A stretch of 6,788 nt of DNA from Fimenecus sp045611635 (GCA_045611635.1 JAZKXL010000074.1:1-6788), one strand, 5' to 3'. Numbered from the stretch's first letter, positions 1-6,654 are shown. Made by a program: numbers and translations. Notes: generated by a model from the sequence alone, not told the origin.

Positions 1-308
1 ACATTATGAACATCACAAAGGCGAAGAAGTGTGTAATCCTTTGGCTCGTTTGGCTTTGGGCCTAATGGGTCACTAAAAATAAGAAGCAAGTCAATTTCAT
101 TACAAGCTATTCTTGAACTTATTTGTTGGTCGCCACCTTGAGGTCCGCTTAAAAATTGTGTGATTTTAAGCCCTGTTGCCTCGGAAACCATTTTGCCTGT
201 TGTACCAGTTGCACAAAGATTGTGACGAGAAAGTATACCGCAGTAAGCGATACAAAATTGTGTCATAAGTTCTTTTTTTGAGTCGTGCGCCATAAGAGCT
301 ATGTTCAT
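1..308 (-). CDS. mgsA: Methylglyoxal synthase, 5' part (C-terminus beyond window)
   Basis: Methylglyoxal synthase turns dihydroxyacetone phosphate into methylglyoxal and phosphate, a cytosolic bypass of lower glycolysis. I translated 102 codons from the ATG at 308-306; the gene runs off the left edge. Family members are about 135-150 residues, so roughly 35 are missing. Visible family motifs are the N-terminal IALMAHD (H8, D9), the phosphate-binding ATGTTG (33-38), SGPQGGDQQ (54-62) with the catalytic-base Asp at D60 (E. coli D71), and FSDPL (D80, E. coli D91). Using the constant offset of 11 to E. coli, N87 stands where His98 is expected and K90 where Asp101 is expected, although D91 is next to it. 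The ribosome binding site AAGAAGGGG (316-324) lies 7 bases before the start. It sits downstream of minD on the same strand, 108 bp away, and may be co-transcribed or use its own promoter. The family assignment is firm; full activity is not assured. Confidence 0.93.
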   Translation of the reverse strand, partial: MNIALMAHDSKKELMTQFCIAYCGILSRHNLCATGTTGKMVSEATGLKITQFLSGPQGGDQQISSRIACNEIDLLLIFSDPLGPKPNEPKDYTLLRLCDVHN

Positions 309-371
309 AAATTAACCCCTTCTTTCAATATTTTTCCCTTTTAATTTTCCCTGTTTAGTTAAAATACCTAA

Positions 372-401
372 ATCATATTTATAATAACAAAAAAATGTTA
401 A
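372..401 (-). promoter_or_regulatory. Candidate sigma-A promoter for mgsA
   Basis: Read on the minus strand, TTAACA (396-401; 5 of 6 to TTGACA) is followed after 18 bp by TATGAT (372-377; 5 of 6 to TATAAT). This would start transcription near 365, leaving a leader of about 57 bases before the mgsA ATG at 308. It lies just after the minD stop codon, so mgsA could be expressed separately from minD. No convincing terminator hairpin is seen between the two genes. The region is very A/T-rich, so a chance match is possible. Confidence 0.4.
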
Positions 402-416
402 TTTTTCAATATTTTT

Positions 417-1148
417 TTACAAATAAAGTGGGATTTCTTTGCCTAAAATTCGCCCCGCAATATTTGAAAAAGCAAATTTAGCATCACTATATTGTGAAAT
501 GCTCTTTTCAGTGACTGAAACATACATTAAATTTTTGTCTTCAGGCACAATTCCAAGTAGGCGAATATAAGTGCGGTCAATAACATCATCTATATTTAAC
601 AGTTTGCCCTGTTTTACAGCTTTTTTATCAAAACGATTAATAATTAACTGCAAATTTTCTTCTTTAACACCAAACTTTATAAGCTTGCCGCCTGCAATTT
701 GAGCACTCCTTGTGCTAACTTCATCAGCGGTTGCAACGACAATACATTTGTCGACACTTTTTGCATAAATTTCAGAAAGTTTACCAACGCCTGCAGGTGC
801 GTCAATGAATATGTACTCATAATTTTGTGAGTACATATCTAAAAGCGATTTAAATTTTTCAAAAGTTAATTCCTCAGCATATTCAAGTGGTGCAGGTAAA
901 AGAGCAACATTTTCATTATAAAAAAGTTGTGCTTTGTTGGGGCTACATCTATTTTCAATAACATCTGACCAATCATAAAGCACCATTTCATCAACGCCTA
1001 AAAGCAAATCAAGACTGCGAAGGGCAATGTCACCGTCAATTAAAAGAACATTTTTACCCATATCACCTAAAGCAATAGCAACATTAGAGCAAAAAGTTGA
1101 CTTCCCAACTCCGCCCTTACCGGATACAACAGTGAAAATCTTTGCCAT
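417..1148 (-). CDS. minD: MinD-family septum-site ATPase, without C-terminal membrane helix
   Basis: MinD is a ParA/MinD P-loop ATPase that dimerises on ATP, binds the inner membrane and recruits the division inhibitor MinC, keeping FtsZ rings from the poles. This 243-residue protein has the deviant Walker A at 10-18 (signature lysine K11, K16), the switch motif DGDIALRSLD (38-47; D38, D40), and Walker B FIDAPAG (114-120; D116). It also has the MinD-type LIINR...VKQGK...IDDVI and LLGIVPEDK segments. The tail matches Bacillus MinD up to the ...RILGESVPL-like stretch (here GRILGKEIPL) and then stops after YL. Bacillus MinD (about 268 aa) continues into an amphipathic membrane-targeting helix that is missing here. 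Ribosome binding site GAGGT (1156-1160) is 7 bases from the ATG. It is transcribed away from spoIIE and towards mgsA. No minC or minE is in the window. The MinD-type assignment is strong; true Min function is inferred. Confidence 0.85.
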   Translation of the reverse strand: MAKIFTVVSGKGGVGKSTFCSNVAIALGDMGKNVLLIDGDIALRSLDLLLGVDEMVLYDWSDVIENRCSPNKAQLFYNENVALLPAPLEYAEELTFEKFKSLLDMYSQNYEYIFIDAPAGVGKLSEIYAKSVDKCIVVATADEVSTRSAQIAGGKLIKFGVKEENLQLIINRFDKKAVKQGKLLNIDDVIDRTYIRLLGIVPEDKNLMYVSVTEKSISQYSDAKFAFSNIAGRILGKEIPLYL

Positions 1149-1181
1149 AAATTTTACCTCAATTCACTTTCAAAATTCACC

Positions 1182-1187
1182 ATTATA
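1182..1187 (-). promoter_or_regulatory. Candidate -10 element for minD
   Basis: On the minus strand a perfect TATAAT lies about 34 bases upstream of the minD start. No good -35 is seen at 16-18 bp. A second option is TATAAA read from 1229-1224, with the TGTCGAT Spo0A-like box (1252-1246) overlapping the -35 position 17 bp upstream. I cannot tell which is used. Confidence 0.3.
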
Positions 1188-1245
1188 ATTTTATCATAAA
1201 ACAGTATTTTTGAAAAGATGTTTTTTATAATTGTTTTTTGCAAAA

Positions 1246-1313
1246 ATCGACATAACAAAACTGTTTTTGCTACCTTAAAATGCCAAAAAATACACATGGG
1301 ACAAACATATAAT
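1246..1313 (+). promoter_or_regulatory. Candidate Spo0A-controlled promoter of spoIIE
   Basis: A perfect -10 TATAAT lies at 1308-1313, about 33 bases before the GTG start of spoIIE. There is no -35 at 17 bp, but ATGCCA (1280-1285; 4 of 6) lies 22 bp upstream. Unusually long 21-22 bp spacing is characteristic of the Spo0A-activated spoIIG and spoIIE promoters of Bacillus. A minus-strand TGTCGAT (1246-1252) differs by one base from the 0A box TGTCGAA, and TGCCAAA (1281-1287; 5 of 7) overlaps the -35 position. The arrangement is suggestive, but each element is individually weak and the region is A/T-rich. Confidence 0.35.
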
Positions 1314-1333
1314 ACTTGTATATGACGCTATAA

Positions 1334-1348
1334 GAAGGTGTGTTTGTG
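1334..1348 (+). promoter_or_regulatory. Ribosome binding site fixing the GTG start of spoIIE
   Basis: The SD sequence GAAGG (1334-1338) is only one base from the possible GTG at 1340 but 7 bases from the GTG at 1346. Normal SD spacing therefore selects 1346, giving a protein that begins (M)SNQEFG and is two residues shorter than the longest reading. Confidence 0.7.
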
Positions 1349-3658
1349 AGCAATCAAGAATTCGGTATAAGTGAGGGTAACGAAAGAATTGAACTTTCTG
1401 CATTTGCAAAATCAATGGGTAGCAATTTAATACATTTTGGAATAGGGGTATTAATGGCAAGTGCCTCTCAAGAGCAATATTTTTCTCCTTTGGGAATTGC
1501 CTTTTGCAGTGGCACTAAAAAAGAATACACATTGTTTTCTTGCTTTGGTGCAATGCTTGGCTATATACTTTCAAACAATTATGTCTTTGCATTCCGTTAT
1601 GTGATGTCACTTATTATGGTGTATATTCTCAAATTATATGTGCATAGTTTTCCAAGATTAAAAGATAAAGTTATTTTGCCTTCTATAATTTCTCTCTTCA
1701 GTACATTTTCTACAGGACTTGTGGTAACTATTGTAACTCCATTTGAATTAAGTGAGGTTTTTCTTCGTGTAGCTGAATCAGTAACCGCATTTGGAGGAGC
1801 ATATTTTTTTACAATTGGATTTAACTGTATTCAAAAAGCAAAAGAAAAGCAAAACATTACAAATCGTGAATTAACAATGAGTGTTATTGCGATACTAATT
1901 TTACTTTTATCTATAAGCAAATTAAGATTTTTTGGGGTTTCAGCATCAGGCGTTGCGTGTAGTTTTATAATTATGTGTGGTGCTCATCTTTTTCGTGAAA
2001 GTGGAGGAGCCATAATGGGCACAGGCACAACCCTTGGATTTTTAATGATAGGTAATCGTAATTTAACAACGTTTTGCTATTGTATTTCAGGACTTTTTTC
2101 AGGACTGTTTTCTTATTCGGGTAGGGTGCTTTCTGCTTTTTCTTACATTTTTGCTTATGGTGGCACGTTTTTGCTTTTCGGTGGTATAAAAGATGAACTT
2201 TCGCGACTTGTTGAAACGGCAATTGCATCAGTTTTGTTTATTGCAATTCCTCAAAATTTTTTTACACAAGCAAAGTTGCGACTGTCAAATTCTATATTAA
2301 CTGGGGACGGGCTTGCTGTGCAAAATATGATAATTTCACGACTTAAAATGGTGAAAAATGCGGTTGGCAATATGTCTGGAACAGTATATAAAGTGTCCCA
2401 AATTTTAAAAGACAAGGCAACGCCTGATACAACGGGCGTGTATCTTCGTGTCCGTGACAATGTGTGCAAGGATTGTGGAAGTTTTGAAAAATGCTGGCGA
2501 ATAGGAATGCCTGCAACAATCGGAGAGTTTGATGCGGTAATTGAAGAAATTCGTAAAAGCGGAAGCGTTACACCATCTTTTACGCCTAAATCATTGCAAA
2601 GTAAATGCATACACATTATGTCGCTTTGCGAAAGCTTTAATAAAAATTATTCATCATATTCTGCACGACTTGGGGCGGAGGGAAGGATTAACGAAATGCG
2701 AAAAATTACTGTGGACCAGTACGAAACGATTTGCGAAATGCTTAATGATTTGCTTAGCGATTTTCAAAAAGGCACAAAACCACTCGGAAGTAAATCTAAC
2801 ACAATCAAGAATGGGCTTAATGATATTGGAGTTTCCGCATTTGTAAATTGTTATGAAGATGATAACTCAAACATATTCATAAATTTAACCATAAATTTAG
2901 ATTGCAAAGTACCGAAAAGTGAAATAAAAGAGTGTCTTGAAAAAATCACTGAAAAAGAGTTTGCTGAGCCATCAGTAATGAAAAATGAAACTGAAAAAAC
3001 TTTAATGTTTTGGGAAAAACCGCCATATTTTGCTCAATGTGATTTTTCTCAGTTTTCCGTTGATGAAAGTAAGGTTTGTGGTGATTGCATTGACTCGTTC
3101 TATGATGGCAAAGGCAACTTTATAATAGTTTTAAGTGACGGTATGGGCACAGGGTATCGGGCGGCGGTTGATGGCGCAATGGTATCTTCACTATTTTCAC
3201 AACTTATCATTTCAGGATTTTCATTTCCGTGTGCATTGCGACTTGTAAACTCCGCAATGCTTGTAAAAAGTCGTGAAGAATCTTTGGCAACTCTTGATAT
3301 TCTCAAAATTAACCTTTATAACGGACAATCTACAATCTATAAAGCGGGTGCAACCGTCTCACTTTTATATAGAAAAGGTAAAGTAAGTGAAATTAAAAAA
3401 TCCGCTATGCCTATTGGCATTTTAAGGCAAGCGGAATTTGCAACTATTCGTGGTGGTCTTAAAGATGATGATGTTATTATTATGATGTCAGACGGTGCTA
3501 CTGATAATAGTCTTCAAGAGATAAAAGAATATGTAACTCAAAATGGATTTTGCGAAGATTTGTCACAAAAACTTTGTGCCATTGCAAGAAGCCGTAATAT
3601 AGATAGGTGTGATGATATAACTGTAGCCGTAGTAAAAATCAGTTTTAATGAAGAATAA
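1346..3658 (+). CDS. spoIIE: Stage II sporulation protein E (membrane PP2C phosphatase)
   Basis: SpoIIE sits at the asymmetric septum with FtsZ. It dephosphorylates the anti-anti-sigma factor SpoIIAA in the forespore, freeing sigma-F. The protein has 770 residues (827 in B. subtilis). Residues about 20-310 form a hydrophobic region with about ten membrane segments. A central cytosolic region follows, with the SpoIIE cysteine motif C374-x2-C377-x5-C383-W384. The C-terminal PP2C domain starts near residue 570. The metal-binding acidic residues of the fold are all present: D580 (CGDC), D598 (SDGMGTG), D716 (MMSDGA) and D756/D757 (CDDIT). The phosphatase therefore looks intact. The start is GTG at 1346 on SD spacing. 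It is divergent from minD and is followed after 75 bp by a transporter. The commonly seen downstream tilS-hpt-ftsH genes are not here. No strong terminator follows, so some read-through into the transporter is possible. Identification is secure. Confidence 0.96.
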   Translation: MSNQEFGISEGNERIELSAFAKSMGSNLIHFGIGVLMASASQEQYFSPLGIAFCSGTKKEYTLFSCFGAMLGYILSNNYVFAFRYVMSLIMVYILKLYVHSFPRLKDKVILPSIISLFSTFSTGLVVTIVTPFELSEVFLRVAESVTAFGGAYFFTIGFNCIQKAKEKQNITNRELTMSVIAILILLLSISKLRFFGVSASGVACSFIIMCGAHLFRESGGAIMGTGTTLGFLMIGNRNLTTFCYCISGLFSGLFSYSGRVLSAFSYIFAYGGTFLLFGGIKDELSRLVETAIASVLFIAIPQNFFTQAKLRLSNSILTGDGLAVQNMIISRLKMVKNAVGNMSGTVYKVSQILKDKATPDTTGVYLRVRDNVCKDCGSFEKCWRIGMPATIGEFDAVIEEIRKSGSVTPSFTPKSLQSKCIHIMSLCESFNKNYSSYSARLGAEGRINEMRKITVDQYETICEMLNDLLSDFQKGTKPLGSKSNTIKNGLNDIGVSAFVNCYEDDNSNIFINLTINLDCKVPKSEIKECLEKITEKEFAEPSVMKNETEKTLMFWEKPPYFAQCDFSQFSVDESKVCGDCIDSFYDGKGNFIIVLSDGMGTGYRAAVDGAMVSSLFSQLIISGFSFPCALRLVNSAMLVKSREESLATLDILKINLYNGQSTIYKAGATVSLLYRKGKVSEIKKSAMPIGILRQAEFATIRGGLKDDDVIIMMSDGATDNSLQEIKEYVTQNGFCEDLSQKLCAIARSRNIDRCDDITVAVVKISFNEE

Positions 3659-3669
3659 CCTTTTATCTA

Positions 3670-3698
3670 TTGTATTTTTGCTATAAAAGTGTTATTAT
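3670..3698 (+). promoter_or_regulatory. Candidate extended -10 promoter for the GPH transporter
   Basis: TTGTAT (3670-3675) and TATTAT (3693-3698; 5 of 6) are 17 bp apart, and TG at 3690-3691 gives an extended -10 (TGn-TATTAT). A perfect 8-bp inverted repeat, ATAAAAGT (3683-3690) and ACTTTTAT (3699-3706), flanks the -10. It could be an operator or a weak hairpin. The elements are A/T-only or nearly so, and chance cannot be excluded. Confidence 0.45.
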
Positions 3699-3733
3699 AC
3701 TTTTATTGGTAAAAGAAAGGGGAGGTTATCTTC

Positions 3734-5260
3734 ATGGCGAAAGAAAAGAAAGTAAAAGAAGTTAACAATCATCCTAATAAAATAGGTTTTAAGGATATTG
3801 CTGGTTATACTATTGCCGAATCAGGTAATATGTTTAACCTTACATACATTACAAGTTACCTTAAAGTTTTTATGACTGACGTTATTGGAATTGCACCAAA
3901 ACTTGTTGGTTATATGTTCATTATCACTCGTCTTTGGGACGTAATTAACGACCCTTTGTGGGGTGCAGTAGTATCAAAAAGAAAGCCCGGTAAAGATGGT
4001 AAATACCGTCAGTATTTACGTCTTATTGCGGTGCCACTTGGCATTTCAACAGTACTTTGCTTTATTCCGTTTAGTGATAAAAACTCAATTTTCTATAATG
4101 AGACTCTAGCGGCAAAGCCAATGCTTTTGTTCGTTCTTGCAATTATATTATACCTTGTTTATTGTACAATGTATACCGCTATGAACATTCCTTTTGGTTC
4201 ACTTGCATCGGTTATTACTGATGACCCTAAAGGAAGAACACTTCTTTCAACTGCACGTTCAGTAGGTAGTGGTGTCGGCGGTGCAGTGGTTCTTCTTATT
4301 GCTCCAATGATTATTTATGTTGGTAGTGGTAAGTTTGATGAACAAACTGGTAAAGAAATTGAAGTTGCTGACGGCAACAGAATGTTTATCTATGCACTTT
4401 TGATGGGTGTTTTCTCAATTATTACATATCTCGTCGGTCATAGAATGGTTAAAGAGCGTGTGCCTGCAGTTGAAGATGAAAATGTTGATTTAAAGGGCGT
4501 TTACAAGGGTCTTTTCAAATCCAGACCATTTGTGTTACTCACTTTATCAGGTGTACTTATCAGCGGTCAACTTCAATTCGGTTCATTTAACGCTTACCTT
4601 TACAAAAACTACTTCACAAATACAGGTCTTAGCATTATAGGTACAATTTGTACCTATCTTCCGATGGCAGCGTTAATTTTGTTTACACCAAAGCTTTCAG
4701 CGAAATATGGTAAAAAAGAGCTTTGTGGAAGAATGTCAATAATCTCTGCAATAACATCAGTTTTCCTTTTTGTAACTGCAAATAATGAAAAGTTTATTAT
4801 GTGGATAAACCCAGAACAGGGTATTTACCCTGCATGGCTTTATATGCTTTGCCTTCTTCTTATTGGTTTTGGCTATACATTTGTTAGTCTTACTTGTTGG
4901 GCAGTTGTTATGGACGTTATTGATTACCAAGAATACAAAACTGGTATTCGTAACGAAAGTGCAGTTTACTCAGCATATACCTTTGGCCGTCAGTTTGGTC
5001 AGGCAATTGCTGATGCAGGCGGACTTTTCCTTCTTCAATGGGCTAAATATGATAGTCTTAAAGCAGGCAACGGATTTATTACTGAAAACGACACAAGTAA
5101 AAAAATTATGTTTATTTGTACAATAATTCCTGCAATCGTTTATACAAGCGTATGGCTTATTTTTAGATTTGGTTATCCGCTTACAAAAGAAAAGATGGAA
5201 CCTATTTATGCCGCACTTCGTGAAAAACACGAAGCTGAAGGCAAAAAATCCGAAGCATAA
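3734..5260 (+). CDS. GPH-family (MelB-like) sugar:cation symporter
   Basis: This is a 12-segment inner-membrane transporter of the glycoside-pentoside-hexuronide:cation symporter family (major facilitator fold), which imports sugars or glycosides with Na+ or H+. The protein has 508 residues (MelB about 475). Signature segments are the TM2 motif RLWDVINDPLWG (66-77), with D69 and D73 at the MelB cation-site D55 and D59, and the basic cytosolic loop KRKPGKDGKYR (82-92). Others are YTAMNIPFGSL (147-157) and DYQEYKTGIRNESAVYS (397-413), followed by GRQFGQA (418-424). MelB's sugar-binding D124 aligns with N151, and its Lys377 appears to align with Q420, next to R419, so the substrate cannot be read across from melibiose. 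A soluble charged tail follows TM12. The start has a strong AAGGGGAGG site (3717-3725), 8 bases from the ATG. It follows spoIIE by 75 bp but probably has its own promoter. No glycosidase or regulator is adjacent, so I leave the substrate open. Confidence 0.9.
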   Translation: MAKEKKVKEVNNHPNKIGFKDIAGYTIAESGNMFNLTYITSYLKVFMTDVIGIAPKLVGYMFIITRLWDVINDPLWGAVVSKRKPGKDGKYRQYLRLIAVPLGISTVLCFIPFSDKNSIFYNETLAAKPMLLFVLAIILYLVYCTMYTAMNIPFGSLASVITDDPKGRTLLSTARSVGSGVGGAVVLLIAPMIIYVGSGKFDEQTGKEIEVADGNRMFIYALLMGVFSIITYLVGHRMVKERVPAVEDENVDLKGVYKGLFKSRPFVLLTLSGVLISGQLQFGSFNAYLYKNYFTNTGLSIIGTICTYLPMAALILFTPKLSAKYGKKELCGRMSIISAITSVFLFVTANNEKFIMWINPEQGIYPAWLYMLCLLLIGFGYTFVSLTCWAVVMDVIDYQEYKTGIRNESAVYSAYTFGRQFGQAIADAGGLFLLQWAKYDSLKAGNGFITENDTSKKIMFICTIIPAIVYTSVWLIFRFGYPLTKEKMEPIYAALREKHEAEGKKSEA

Positions 5261-5273
5261 TAAAACAAAAAAT

Positions 5274-5303
5274 AAAGGAGTAGCAAATCGCTACTCCTTT
5301 TTT
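5274..5303. terminator. Bidirectional intrinsic terminator between convergent genes
   Basis: A perfect 11-bp stem (5274-5284 with 5290-5300) encloses the 5-base loop AAATC. It ends in six Ts (5298-5303) on the plus strand. On the minus strand it is followed by a T-rich tract, the complement of the A-rich 5261-5276. It lies 13 bases after the transporter stop and directly abuts the fprA stop codon (5305-5307), so it can end both transcripts. Confidence 0.93.
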
Positions 5304-5304
5304 C

Positions 5305-6453
5305 TTATGCCATTTCTTTTGCAAGTTGTTTAATTTGTTCTTCACTTGTGTCATTAAGTGCCGAATGAATTGTAACAACAGTATCAGCAAAAGCAAGTTC
5401 TTTACTATTTTCAAAAGCTTTTGTAATCTTGTTTTTTACAATAGGTGCCCAAGTACCATTTTCAACAATACCAATTTTTCGGTTTTTATAACCTCTTTCT
5501 AAAAGCTCGTGAATAAAGTTTCTCATAAAAGGAAAAAGGTCGCCGTTATATGTGGTGGTTGCAAGAATAATTTTTCCGTATCTAAAAGCATCTTCAACCG
5601 CTTCCGCCATATCGCAACGTGCAAGGTCATTAACAACAACCTTAGGGCATCCGTTTGCCTTTAACTCATCCGCAAGTAACTCAACTGCTTTTTTTGTGTT
5701 TCCGTAAATAGATGTGTAGCAAATCAAAGTGCCTTCACTTTCAACCCCATAAGAAGACCAAGTGTTGTATAAATCAAGGTAATAACCTAGGTTTTCTTTA
5801 AGAATTGGTCCGTGAAGTGGACAAATTATTTGAATGTCAAGATTTGCTGCTTTTTTAAGCACAGCTTGTACTTGTGCACCGTATTTGCCAACAATGCCAA
5901 AGTAGTATCTTCGTGCTTCACAAGCCCAATCTTCTTCTACATCTAATGCACCAAATTTGCCGAAACCGTCAGCGGAAAAAAGAATTTTATCAGTAGCATC
6001 ATAAGTCATCATAACCTCAGGCCAGTGTACCATTGGTGCTAAGCAAAATGTGAGAGTGTGTTTGCCAAGACATAATGTGTCGCCCTCCGCTACAACAGTT
6101 CTACGGCCGGCAAAATCAGTACCGAAAAATTTGTTCATCATAACAAATGCGCGGTCAGTTGCAACAATTGTTGCCTCAGGATAAGTGCGTGCAAATTCGT
6201 AAACATTTGCGGAATGGTCTGGCTCCATGTGCTGAACAATTAAGTAGTCAGGTGCTTTATCACCCAAAGTATTTTTAATGTTATCAAGCCACTCATCCTT
6301 AAAATTAGCGTCAACTGAATCCATAACTGCAACTTTTTCATCAAGAATTATATATGAATTGTATGCCATTCCGTTAGGCACAATGTATTGACCTTCAAAC
6401 AAATCTACTTTATGGTCGTTCACACCAATATATTTAACATCGTTTGTAATCAT
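5305..6453 (-). CDS. fprA: Flavodiiron protein, class A (O2/NO reductase)
   Basis: Flavodiiron proteins reduce O2 to water and/or NO to N2O in the cytosol of anaerobes, using electrons from rubredoxin or a related donor. The protein has 382 residues in two domains. The N-terminal metallo-beta-lactamase-like domain (1-240) holds the diiron ligands H75-x-E77-x-D79-H80, H143 (VHWPEV), D162 (SADGFG) and H214 (LHGP). The C-terminal flavodoxin domain (about 242-380) has the FMN phosphate loop TSIYGNT (247-253) and the further FMN loops TTYNGD (300-305) and NGTWAP (332-337). All expected ligands are present. The D162-H214 spacing is 51 residues rather than the about 60 of the Desulfovibrio/Moorella enzymes, as I recall that pattern. 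There is no fused rubredoxin domain and no rubredoxin gene in view, so the electron donor is unknown. Ribosome binding site AGAGGAGT (6459-6466) precedes the ATG. It is likely monocistronic, between its own promoter and the shared terminator. Confidence 0.95.
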   Translation of the reverse strand: MITNDVKYIGVNDHKVDLFEGQYIVPNGMAYNSYIILDEKVAVMDSVDANFKDEWLDNIKNTLGDKAPDYLIVQHMEPDHSANVYEFARTYPEATIVATDRAFVMMNKFFGTDFAGRRTVVAEGDTLCLGKHTLTFCLAPMVHWPEVMMTYDATDKILFSADGFGKFGALDVEEDWACEARRYYFGIVGKYGAQVQAVLKKAANLDIQIICPLHGPILKENLGYYLDLYNTWSSYGVESEGTLICYTSIYGNTKKAVELLADELKANGCPKVVVNDLARCDMAEAVEDAFRYGKIILATTTYNGDLFPFMRNFIHELLERGYKNRKIGIVENGTWAPIVKNKITKAFENSKELAFADTVVTIHSALNDTSEEQIKQLAKEMA

Positions 6454-6485
6454 AATAAACTCCTCTACAATAAATTTTACAAGTT

Positions 6486-6494
6486 ATTATATCA
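6486..6494 (-). promoter_or_regulatory. Extended -10 promoter for fprA
   Basis: On the minus strand TGA-TATAAT (6494-6486) is a perfect extended -10, 32 bases before the fprA ATG. The -35 position 17 bp upstream is only T-rich (TTTTAT), which is tolerable for extended -10 promoters. The rest of the 160 bp between fprA and the upstream hairpin shows no gene and no clear operator. Confidence 0.55.
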
Positions 6495-6603
6495 CAATTT
6501 AAAACTGAATAAAAGAAAAATATTTAGGTATTTCTTTTGACTTTATATTGTTTTTATAAATCCATTCTTTATTTTTCATAAAAGCTCATTCCAGTCCCTA
6601 CAT

Positions 6604-6650
6604 TTTTACAAAAATAAAAGAGACAACACAAAAGTGTTATCTCTTTTATT
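6604..6650 (-). terminator. Intrinsic terminator of the gene upstream of fprA
   Basis: Arms at 6613-6629 and 6634-6650 form a 17-bp stem with an AAAA/UUUU loop. The only non-Watson-Crick pair is 6624/6639. It is a C-A mismatch in plus-strand RNA but an allowed G-U wobble in minus-strand RNA, so the minus strand is the more likely functional sense. On that strand the stem runs into a T-rich tract (positions 6612-6604). It would end the transcript of the partial gene at 6722-6788. Confidence 0.75.
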
Positions 6651-6654
6651 GCGA

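Noticed and set aside
396..413. Possible Rex site (TGTTAA half) upstream of mgsA
   Set aside because: Only one half of the palindrome matches; the other half is poor, and the TTAACA is better explained as a -35 element.
323..416. 13-base direct repeat TTTCAATATTTTT at 323-335 and 404-416
   Set aside because: It is almost pure A/T in A/T-rich intergenic DNA, so chance is a sufficient explanation.
311..419. In-frame continuation after the minD TAA that might encode the missing membrane helix
   Set aside because: The 30-odd codons after the stop begin KNIEKLTFF but soon become unlike any membrane-targeting tail, and they overlap the mgsA promoter and ribosome binding site. No read-through or frameshift signal is visible.
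1235..1246. Perfect palindrome TTTTTGCAAAAA in the minD/spoIIE intergenic region
   Set aside because: It is made of a T-run and an A-run around GC, which is common in this composition. It might form part of an operator, but nothing supports that.
1275..1460. Open frame of 61 codons on the minus strand across the spoIIE start
   Set aside because: It overlaps spoIIE and its control region, has no ribosome binding site that I can see, and its product resembles no family. It is a shadow frame.
1971..2846. Three open frames inside spoIIE (1971-2228 and 2251-2616 minus, 2541-2846 plus)
   Set aside because: They lie wholly within a well-supported gene and have low-complexity or implausible compositions.
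4863..5414. Open frames overlapping the transporter end and the fprA 3' end in other frames
   Set aside because: They are shadows of two genes that are supported along their full length by family motifs; one of them also crosses the strong terminator.
6537..6560. Plus-strand TTGACT followed by TATAAA upstream of fprA
   Set aside because: The spacing is only 12 bp and there is no plus-strand gene downstream in the window.
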